Made by a program: the position numbers and the translations under genes
In this document: positions 1 through 5,315 of the stretch, in pieces
Layout of the letters: each line of letters begins with the position of its first letter
How positions within the stretch are numbered: position 1 is the first letter of the stretch
Assembly: GCA_014360745.1 (NCBI GenBank)
Contig: JACIWY010000028.1
Coordinates: forward strand, 1-9,692
Direction of reading: 5' to 3'
Source of the DNA: Chloroflexota bacterium
GTDB taxonomy: Bacteria > Chloroflexota > Anaerolineae > UBA1429
DNA: 9,692 nucleotides
The notes under the pieces: model-generated
Database searches by the model: none
Told to the model about the DNA's origin: nothing
Seen by the model: the letters and a program-made list of their open reading frames with translations, nothing else

Positions 1-46
1 CTTGAACCACCGGGTTCCCCTGTATCCGAGGCCGCCGAGGGGCCAT
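1..46 (-). CDS. Possible 5' end of a further gene, cut by the left edge
   Basis: An ATG lies 6 bases after the protease stop codon and is followed by 15 sense codons reading MAPRRPRIQGNPVVQ up to the window edge. AAGGGG sits just upstream, but only 2 bases from the ATG, which is closer than usual. In many bacteria the gene after rseP is ispG or proS, but these 15 residues do not match the start of either as I know them. The same bases form a small GGGGC-AATG-GCCCC hairpin, so this could equally be untranslated tail of the protease transcript. I record it as an open possibility only. Confidence 0.2.
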   Translation of the reverse strand, partial: MAPRRPRIQGNPVVQ

Positions 47-52
47 TGCCCC

Positions 53-1117
53 TTATCGGCGAAGCTCGGGCCCATAATAGCGCATATAATCCATAAAGGT
101 AACGACGATCATCAACGCGACCAATACGACAAAGCCGATGGCATGTACCAAACCCTCCCTCTCAGGAGGTATGCGTCGGCCACCGCGGACGGTCTCCAGC
201 AGGACAAAGATCAAACGCCCGCCATCCAGAGCGGGCAAGGGCAACAAGTTCACCAAAAAGAGGTTGATGCTCAGAAAGGCCGTGAATTCGATCAACTGAT
301 CTAGGCCGCTCTTGGCCACCTGCGCGGTCTCGCGGTAGATGCCTATAGGCCCGCTGACCTGCAAGGGCAGGCTGCCCCTAATAGCCGCATAGATCATGTA
401 AAACATGCCCCGCACACTGTTGTAGGCCGCCATAAATCCTCGGGGGATGGCCTCCCATAAAGGATAGGCCTTGCGCATCCAAGGATCGCCCAAACTGACC
501 CCCACCGCCCCTTGATTGGGTGGGGGATTCTCGCGCGGGATCACCGTCACCGGCACAAGGAGATGGCCATTGCGACGCAACACGATCTCGATCGGTTCGC
601 CGGTATGGGCTTTGATCAGGTCGAGGGCCTCCTGAACCTGGTCGATAGGCTCGCCGTTGATCGCGACGATGGTATCGCCCGGGCGCATCCCCGCCTCGGC
701 GGCCGGTGAGTCGGGAGAGACCCAATAGATGCCGGCGCCGGGCCCTTCCGTCGGCGTGAGGGCACCGGTCATAAAGGTAACGGAATAGAGCACGATGGCC
801 AACACCACGTTCATCAAGGCGCCGGCCGAATAAACCAAGGCCCGAGTCCCGCGGCCTTTAGCCGCCAAGTTACCCGGTTCCGTGGGATCGTCCTCGGCCA
901 TTTTGACAAAGCCACCGAAGGGCAGCAGGTTCAACGTAATCTCGGTCTCTCGCCAAATACCCAAACGCAGCAGGCGCGGAGGATAGCCAAAGCCGAATTC
1001 CCGCACTTTGACGCCACGCAGTTTAGCGGCAATAAAATGGCCTAGTTCATGGACGAAAACGAGTAAACTAAAGATAACGATAAAAGATATAAAACCGGTC
1101 ATTTCTCCTTCTTTCAT
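53..1117 (-). CDS. rseP: RIP metalloprotease RseP, site-2 protease family M50
   Basis: This is an integral-membrane zinc protease that cuts transmembrane substrates such as anti-sigma factors after a first site-1 cut. Numbering from the TTG at 1120, the first membrane helix carries HELGH (residues 24-28), the zinc-binding and catalytic motif. A PDZ domain spans about 125-200 (SPAAEAGMRPGD, then VAINGEP). The second catalytic motif is NLLPLPALDGGR (291-302), with the third zinc ligand at D299. A last helix lies near 325-345. About 350 residues with one PDZ domain fits the Gram-positive/cyanobacterial type; E. coli RseP has two. The start is uncertain. ATG at 1117 is used here. ATG at 1102 has AAGGAG only 2 bases ahead, and TTG at 1120 is also in frame. 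All three leave the family domain intact. A strong promoter lies upstream, so the gene heads its own unit; the dxr gene often found before it is absent. Its substrates cannot be read from the sequence. Confidence 0.95.
   Translation of the reverse strand: MKEGEMTGFISFIVIFSLLVFVHELGHFIAAKLRGVKVREFGFGYPPRLLRLGIWRETEITLNLLPFGGFVKMAEDDPTEPGNLAAKGRGTRALVYSAGALMNVVLAIVLYSVTFMTGALTPTEGPGAGIYWVSPDSPAAEAGMRPGDTIVAINGEPIDQVQEALDLIKAHTGEPIEIVLRRNGHLLVPVTVIPRENPPPNQGAVGVSLGDPWMRKAYPLWEAIPRGFMAAYNSVRGMFYMIYAAIRGSLPLQVSGPIGIYRETAQVAKSGLDQLIEFTAFLSINLFLVNLLPLPALDGGRLIFVLLETVRGGRRIPPEREGLVHAIGFVVLVALMIVVTFMDYMRYYGPELRR
1105..1110 (-). promoter_or_regulatory. Badly spaced Shine-Dalgarno sequence at the protease start
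   Basis: AAGGAG is the only good ribosome site near the protease start. It lies just 2 bases before the ATG at 1102, closer than the usual 5-9, and inside the frame opened by the ATG at 1117. Either the spacing is tolerated and translation starts at 1102, or the earlier ATG is used with a weak GGAG further upstream. The two proteins differ by five residues. Confidence 0.4.
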
Positions 1118-1161
1118 CAAACCGAGCGATCACTCCGGCGAGAGGATGAACAGTACCCCCA

Positions 1162-1190
1162 ATTATAAGCCGTCCGAGCATACTTGTCCA
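1162..1190 (-). promoter_or_regulatory. Housekeeping-type promoter of the RseP gene
   Basis: Read leftwards, TGGACA (1190-1185, 5 of 6 matches to TTGACA), a 17-base spacer and TATAAT (1167-1162, perfect) form a near-ideal sigma-70/sigma-A promoter. Transcription would begin near 1155 and give a leader of about 40-55 bases, depending on which protease start codon is used. It is the best promoter match I found in the window. Confidence 0.8.
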
Positions 1191-1452
1191 TAATTTGAAC
1201 TCCATGTCAGACCATTTCAAGAACCGCTGGGGGGATGCCCAATCACTCATCGAGGCATCAGAGGCGCTCTGTGGGCACTCCTTAGGCTGCTACAGTGCGT
1301 TCTGGGCCATTCGAGATTCTTGGTGCCCAAAAGCATCGGGTGGGAATACATCCAAAGCCCCGAAGAGTGTTAAAACCCGCCCGCCTTCACACGAACCATC
1401 GCCTCCTCGCTCGTGAGGACTATTTCCAAGGTCCTGGCCAAAGGCTGGCCTC
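1191..1452. other. Gene-free stretch with several inverted repeats
   Basis: This is the part of the 420-base divergent region between the protease promoter and the next rightward promoter. I see no convincing gene. It holds inverted repeats: GATGCC/GGCATC (1234-1239 and 1254-1259), TGGGCAC/GTGCCCA (1272-1278 and 1323-1329), TCCTC/GAGGA (1404-1408 and 1415-1419) and GGCCA/TGGCC (1436-1450). A 73-codon frame starting at 1195 has no ribosome site. The stretch could hold operators, a structured RNA or a decayed gene; the sequence alone does not decide. Confidence 0.5.
1436..1450. repeat. Inverted repeat GGCCA-N5-TGGCC just upstream of a -35 box
   Basis: GGCCA (1436-1440) and TGGCC (1446-1450) are perfect inverted arms separated by AAGGC. 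The right arm ends 2 bases before the -35 box at 1453. This is a plausible operator position for a dimeric regulator. The arms are short, GC-only words are common at this base composition, and no regulator gene is adjacent. Confidence 0.3.
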
Positions 1453-1481
1453 TTGACACCCAAGAGCGATGGGCCTAGTCT
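1453..1481 (+). promoter_or_regulatory. Promoter of the 599-residue protein gene
   Basis: TTGACA (1453-1458, perfect) is followed by a 17-base spacer and TAGTCT (1476-1481). The latter keeps the three most conserved -10 bases: first T, second A and last T. Transcription would begin near 1488 and give a leader of about 53 bases to the ATG at 1541. An in-frame ATG at 1469 lies inside this promoter and so cannot be the start of this transcript. Confidence 0.55.
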
Positions 1482-1525
1482 ATCCCGTGTCATACAACCA
1501 AATGCCGGGGTATTGCTTCGGCAAC

Positions 1526-1533
1526 AGGGAGGA
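1526..1533 (+). promoter_or_regulatory. Ribosome binding site that fixes the start at 1541
   Basis: AGGGAGGA contains GGAGG (1528-1532), 8 bases before the ATG at 1541. The longer in-frame start at 1469 has no comparable site. This and the promoter position both put the real start at 1541, removing 24 residues from the longest open frame. Confidence 0.75.
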
Positions 1534-1540
1534 AGAGCTT

Positions 1541-3340
1541 ATGGATCGCGTTGTAATCGAGAGTCGTGTTACTTGTCCCCCGCCCTCATGGGCGCTGTGG
1601 GAGCGCTTTTTGATCGACAAGATGAACGAAGCAGCGCCCGTCTATCAGGAGCGTTACACCCGCAAGGACGGCACTTTTGTATGGCGCCAGGAATGGCCCG
1701 GTTTCGATGGCTCGGACGATGGCTATGAGAGCTATCATAACTGGCCCCTCTTTTACGTGCTGGGCGGCAGCGCCGACATTCACGAACGCAGCCGCCACGC
1801 CTGGGAGGCGGTAACGCGCCAATTCACCGAGTACGGCCAGGTCTGGCGCGAGTTCGACGCCCACTATGACTGGATGCACCACGGTGAGAGCTCGATCTAC
1901 TTTTACTATTTTGGCCTGGCCGATCCCAACCGCTTGCGCGATCGGGCACGCACCCTGCGTTTCGCCAGCTTTTATATGGGCGAGGATGAGGAGGCGGACA
2001 ACTGGGACGCTAAGCGACGCATGATCCGTTCGCCCATCAACGGCAGCCGTGGGCCTCGCCTAGAGAACCAATGGGACGACTGGGCCACCCACCGCGCCGT
2101 TTTAGCCCATTACCCAGCGCCCTTTGAGGACATCCCCGGCGTCGAAGGCCCCATTGCCGATTGGAACGACGACGCCACCTACGCCAAGATCTTGAAGCTG
2201 CTCAACGAGCGCATGATGCGCTGCGACGTGCCGCTCAACCTGACCAGCACCAGCCTGGTGACCACCGCTTTTCTCTACACCGGCGAGCCCAAGTATCGCC
2301 ATTGGGTGCTGGACTATCTCGAAGCCTGGAACGAGCGCATTCAGGCTAATGGCGGCATCTGCCCCGATAACGTGGGGCCTAACGGCATCATCGGCGAGAC
2401 CATGGATGGCAAATGGTGGGGTGGCTACTATGGCTGGCGCTGGCCCCATGGCTTTAACACCATCATCCAACCCTTGACTATCGCCGCCATGAACGCCGTG
2501 CTGCTCACCGGCGATATGGGCTATCTGGACATCCCGCGATCGCAATTGGATCGCATCATGGACCTGGGGCGCATCGAAGACGGGCAACTTTTGATCCCCA
2601 ACCGACACCTAGACCGAGGTTGGAGCGATTTTCGCCCGATCAAACCGGAATACCCGATCCAAATCTGGAACATGTCTCAGGCCGAGATCGACCAGATGCG
2701 GCTCGACCGCATCCCCCAGCAAGAGTCCACTTGGAATGAAGTACACCCTGGGCGAGGCAAAGGGGATGACATCCACATTGCCCCCTGGTATCGCTGGGTA
2801 CAGGGCAAGAACCCCGACTATCCCCGACGTATTTTGGAGGCTCAGTGGGCCGAGGTAGCCCGACGTATGGCCATCATGGCGCACGATGACGGCGATCCCG
2901 AAGATTGGGACGTACACCATTGGCAAAATATCAACCCGGTGCACACCGAGGCTTTGGTTCAGCTCACCTGCGGCGGCCCGCAGATCATCTATCACGGCGG
3001 CCTGTTACATGTGCGCCTGCGCTATTACGACCTGGATGCTCGGCGGCCCGGCTTGCCCCCCGACGTTGGGGCTTTGGTGGACAAGCTCGGCGACCAATGC
3101 GCACGGGTGACCCTGGTGAACACCAGCCCCTTGCGACCGCGGCGGCTGATCCTCCAGGCCGGTGCGTTTGGTGAGCACACCATCACCCAAGCGCGTGACC
3201 TCGCCGCGGGCGAGGAGAGCCGGCCCATAGAGGTAAACGACAAATACTTGCAGGTGAACCTGGCCCCCGGCGGTATGGTGCAGCTCGAACTGGGGATGCA
3301 GCGCTATAATCGCACGCCGGGCTACGAACAACCGCTCTAG
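1541..3340 (+). CDS. Tryptophan-rich soluble protein of unknown function, possibly carbohydrate-active
   Basis: I do not recognise the family. The 599-residue product has no signal peptide or membrane helix, so it is probably cytoplasmic. It is very aromatic, with about 26 tryptophans and clusters such as KWWGGYYGWRWPHG (290-303), HYDWMHHGESS (108-118) and DVHHWQNINPVH (457-468). Residues about 80-470 look like helical hairpins joined by aromatic and acidic loops, resembling an alpha/alpha-toroid fold as in many glycosidases, lyases and epimerases. Residues about 515-590 look like a small beta domain (VTLVNTSP, then LAPGGMVQLEL), as often follows such toroids. Conserved-looking His, Asp and Glu residues in the aromatic loops are candidate catalytic groups. 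Codon use matches the neighbours and the frame is intact. It has its own promoter and a strong ribosome site. The next gene follows 76 bases later with its own promoter and no terminator between, so read-through is possible. The sugar-enzyme idea rests on general appearance only. Confidence 0.85.
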   Translation: MDRVVIESRVTCPPPSWALWERFLIDKMNEAAPVYQERYTRKDGTFVWRQEWPGFDGSDDGYESYHNWPLFYVLGGSADIHERSRHAWEAVTRQFTEYGQVWREFDAHYDWMHHGESSIYFYYFGLADPNRLRDRARTLRFASFYMGEDEEADNWDAKRRMIRSPINGSRGPRLENQWDDWATHRAVLAHYPAPFEDIPGVEGPIADWNDDATYAKILKLLNERMMRCDVPLNLTSTSLVTTAFLYTGEPKYRHWVLDYLEAWNERIQANGGICPDNVGPNGIIGETMDGKWWGGYYGWRWPHGFNTIIQPLTIAAMNAVLLTGDMGYLDIPRSQLDRIMDLGRIEDGQLLIPNRHLDRGWSDFRPIKPEYPIQIWNMSQAEIDQMRLDRIPQQESTWNEVHPGRGKGDDIHIAPWYRWVQGKNPDYPRRILEAQWAEVARRMAIMAHDDGDPEDWDVHHWQNINPVHTEALVQLTCGGPQIIYHGGLLHVRLRYYDLDARRPGLPPDVGALVDKLGDQCARVTLVNTSPLRPRRLILQAGAFGEHTITQARDLAAGEESRPIEVNDKYLQVNLAPGGMVQLELGMQRYNRTPGYEQPL

Positions 3341-3341
3341 T

Positions 3342-3371
3342 TTGACGCTCCCCGCCCCCTCTCATTACAAT
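3342..3371 (+). promoter_or_regulatory. Promoter of the ZIP transporter gene
   Basis: TTGACG (3342-3347, 5 of 6), an 18-base spacer and TACAAT (3366-3371, 5 of 6) make a good housekeeping promoter directly after the stop codon of the previous gene. Transcription would begin near 3378. The TTG at 3342, which opens the longest frame of the transporter, is itself the -35 box and so is not a start for this transcript. Confidence 0.65.
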
Positions 3372-3403
3372 AGGGTGCGTCAAGCCTTGGAATCAAGACG
3401 GGT

Positions 3404-3410
3404 GGAGAGG
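3404..3410 (+). promoter_or_regulatory. Ribosome binding site that fixes the ZIP start at 3417
   Basis: GGAGAGG lies 6 bases before the ATG at 3417. The in-frame alternatives upstream (TTG 3342, GTG 3375, GTG 3402) have no such site, and the first two lie in or just beside the promoter. Confidence 0.65.
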
Positions 3411-3416
3411 GCGTGG

Positions 3417-4217
3417 ATGGCGTTTCTAACGGCGTTTAACCCGATCGTGCAGGCTTTGTGGGGCACGTTGTTCACCTGGTTCGTCACGGCGCTGGGTGCG
3501 GTGCCCGTCTTTTTCATGCGCACCATCAACCGCAAGATTTTGGATGCTATGCTGGGTATGGCCGCCGGCGTGATGACGGCGGCCAGTTTTTGGTCTTTGT
3601 TGGCCCCTGCCATCGAGATGTCCGCTGGCTCGTGGGTGCCAGCGGTGGTCGGTTTCTTGCTGGGCGGGGCCGTGCTGCGTCTCATCGACCGCCTCCTGCC
3701 CCATTTGCACCCCTTTATGGCCGGGCACGCAGAGCCGGAAGGAATTCGCACATCTTGGCGGCGGAGCGTGCTTTTGGTGTTGGCCGTGACCCTGCACAAC
3801 ATACCGGAAGGATTGGCCGTCGGTGTGGCCTTTGGCGCCGCGGCCAACGGTATAGAGGGTGCGACCTTGGCCGGCGCCGTGGCCTTGGCTTTGGGCATCG
3901 GTCTGCAGAACTTTCCCGAAGGGATGGCCGTGGCCATGCCCTTGCGCCGCGAGGGGTTCTCGCGCGCCAAAGCCTTTATGTACGGCCAACTCTCCGGCAT
4001 GGTCGAGCCGCTGGCCGGCCTGTTCGGCGCTTGGATCGTGCTCGCGGCGCGCGCCATCTTGCCCTATGCCCTAGCCTTCGCCGCCGGCGCCATGATTTTT
4101 GTCGTTGTGGAAGAGCTTATCCCCGAGGCCCAAGTGGAGGGCAACGCCCATATTGCCACGTTGGGCACCATGTTGGGGTTCGCCATCATGATGACGTTGG
4201 ATGTGGCCTTGGGTTAG
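3417..4217 (+). CDS. ZIP-family divalent metal transporter, GufA/ZIP11 type
   Basis: This inner-membrane carrier is expected to bring zinc or another divalent metal into the cytoplasm. The 266-residue product is hydrophobic throughout, with about eight membrane segments. The metal site is visible in the two central helices as HNIPEG (127-132) and QNFPEG (164-169). Gln instead of His in the second motif, followed by the MPLRREGFSRAKAF stretch and GQLSGMVEP (190-198), is the pattern of the GufA/ZIP11 branch rather than ZupT. EELIPE (232-237) is the usual acidic stretch of a late helix. The loop between helices 3 and 4 is short, with only HLHPFMAGHAE (96-106) as a weak His-rich segment. The length suits the family. 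It has its own promoter; no metal-responsive operator such as a Zur box is recognisable. Metal specificity cannot be read from the sequence. Confidence 0.93.
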   Translation: MAFLTAFNPIVQALWGTLFTWFVTALGAVPVFFMRTINRKILDAMLGMAAGVMTAASFWSLLAPAIEMSAGSWVPAVVGFLLGGAVLRLIDRLLPHLHPFMAGHAEPEGIRTSWRRSVLLVLAVTLHNIPEGLAVGVAFGAAANGIEGATLAGAVALALGIGLQNFPEGMAVAMPLRREGFSRAKAFMYGQLSGMVEPLAGLFGAWIVLAARAILPYALAFAAGAMIFVVVEELIPEAQVEGNAHIATLGTMLGFAIMMTLDVALG

Positions 4218-4238
4218 CGTGCTAGCTCATTCCGTCGC

Positions 4239-4275
4239 TTGTGACTATAAAAAAGTTCATCCCATCTACTATAGG
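4239..4275 (+). promoter_or_regulatory. AT-rich tract upstream of the PRPP synthetase gene, possible promoter
   Basis: The 92 bases between the transporter stop and the next start contain an unusually AT-rich run with TATAAA (4246-4251) and TACTAT (4267-4272), either of which could be a -10 box. I find no -35 box at 16-18 bases from either. TTGTGA at 4239 is 22 bases from TACTAT, which is too far. No terminator is visible either, so transcription from the transporter may contribute. Confidence 0.3.
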
Positions 4276-4309
4276 CGCATAGACCGCTCCAAATATCGGG
4301 GGAAAAGCG

Positions 4310-5302
4310 GTGAGCAACCAAGCCGAAGATCGAGGACGCGAATTGAAAGACTCATTGCGCATCTTTGCGGGCAGCTCGCATCCCGAGCTAGCCCAGGAAA
4401 TCGCCGACTATTTGGGCTGCCGATTATGCACTCGCTGCACAAGGCGTTTTAGCAACGACAATCTTTTTGTCCAACTCGGCGAGAGCGTGCGGGGCAAAGA
4501 GGTGGTCATCATTCAATCCTTCTACCCCAACCCCAGCGACAACATCCTGGAGATGCTCATGATGCTGGATGCGGCCCGTAGCGCCTCGGCTAAGACGGTA
4601 CATGCCGTCATCCCCTACTTTTCTTATGGCCGGTCGGACAAAAAAGACGCTCCGCGCATCTCGATCACCGCCCGGCTCATCGCCGACCTTCTAGCCACCG
4701 CCGGGGCTGGACATGTGATGACCATGACCCTGCATTCCCCGCAAGTGCACGGCTTTTTCAGCGTGCCCACCGACCATCTGACCTCGCATCTGCTTTTTGC
4801 CGATTATTTTCGACAGCGCGATTTGCGCAACACCGTCGTCGTCGCCCCAGATATCGGCCATGCTAAGCGCGCTGCCCGGTTGGCGCGCGCCTTGGGCATA
4901 GGCGTGGCTGCTGGCGACAAGGAGCGCCTCTCCGACGATACGGTCGAGATCACACATATCATCGGCGATGTGGCCGGCAAAGATGTCATCGTGCACGACG
5001 ACGAGATCGCCACCGGCGGATCGATCATCGCCTTAGTGGACAAGCTGCGCGAACACGGCGCCGGCAACGTTACCCTGGCCTGCACCCACGGCGTCTTTAG
5101 CGGGCCTGCCATCGAGCGCCTGCAACAAGTGCCCGAAATCGTCGAGATCGTCACCACCAACACGGTGCCCCTACCCAAAGAGAAACGACTGCCCCATATG
5201 ACCGTCCTCTCGGTGGCGCCGATCTTTGGCGAGGCCATTCGGCGCAACGTGCTCGGCCAATCGGTGGGCTCCCTTTTTGCTTACTGGCCCGATCCAAGCT
5301 GA
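4310..5302 (+). CDS. prs: Ribose-phosphate pyrophosphokinase (PRPP synthetase)
   Basis: It makes 5-phosphoribosyl 1-diphosphate from ribose 5-phosphate and ATP, the precursor of nucleotides, His, Trp and NAD. The 330-residue product aligns along its length with bacterial Prs: RIFAGSSHPELAQEIA (17-32), FSNDNLFVQLGESVRG (47-62), PYFSYGRSDKKD (102-113), LHSPQVHGFF (141-150) and a C-terminal phosphoribosyltransferase fold. Several motifs depart from the E. coli/Bacillus form. The ATP-site ARQD is GRSD (107-110). The flexible-loop DKRRP is DKERL (203-207), keeping the catalytic Lys and the second Arg. The PRPP loop DDMIDTGGT is DDEIATGGS (230-238). I believe the same set occurs in other Chloroflexota and some actinobacterial Prs proteins, so it is probably a lineage variant rather than a dead enzyme. 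The start is GTG, with GGGGGA (4298-4303) 6 bases ahead. The stop lies 13 bases from that of the convergent gene. Confidence 0.9.
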   Translation: MSNQAEDRGRELKDSLRIFAGSSHPELAQEIADYLGCRLCTRCTRRFSNDNLFVQLGESVRGKEVVIIQSFYPNPSDNILEMLMMLDAARSASAKTVHAVIPYFSYGRSDKKDAPRISITARLIADLLATAGAGHVMTMTLHSPQVHGFFSVPTDHLTSHLLFADYFRQRDLRNTVVVAPDIGHAKRAARLARALGIGVAAGDKERLSDDTVEITHIIGDVAGKDVIVHDDEIATGGSIIALVDKLREHGAGNVTLACTHGVFSGPAIERLQQVPEIVEIVTTNTVPLPKEKRLPHMTVLSVAPIFGEAIRRNVLGQSVGSLFAYWPDPS

Positions 5303-5315
5303 GCGCCTCGACCCA

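Noticed and set aside
39..52. GGGGC-AATG-GCCCC hairpin just after the protease stop, considered as a terminator
   Set aside because: The stem is 5 pairs and no T run follows on the minus strand. A possible next start codon lies within it.
1195..1416. A 73-codon plus-strand frame in the divergent gap, first half protein-like
   Set aside because: There is no ribosome site before either ATG (1195 or 1204), no promoter at a usable distance, and a Pro/Ser-rich tail. A decayed fragment cannot be excluded, but a gene is not supported.
1290..1493. A 67-codon minus-strand frame in the divergent gap
   Set aside because: It covers the promoter of the 599-residue protein and has no ribosome site or family resemblance.
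1469..1540. Longer N-terminus for the 599-residue protein from ATG at 1469
   Set aside because: It lies within the promoter and lacks a ribosome site, whereas ATG 1541 has GGAGG 8 bases ahead.
3342..3416. Longer N-terminus for the ZIP transporter from TTG at 3342
   Set aside because: That TTG is the -35 box of a good promoter, the extra 25 residues are not membrane-like, and ATG 3417 has a well-spaced ribosome site.
3380..4057. A 225-codon minus-strand frame and a 255-codon plus-strand frame (3458-4225) over the ZIP gene
   Set aside because: The ZIP frame has HNIPEG and QNFPEG motifs and clear membrane segments. The others are low-complexity shadows rich in Arg, Ala and His.
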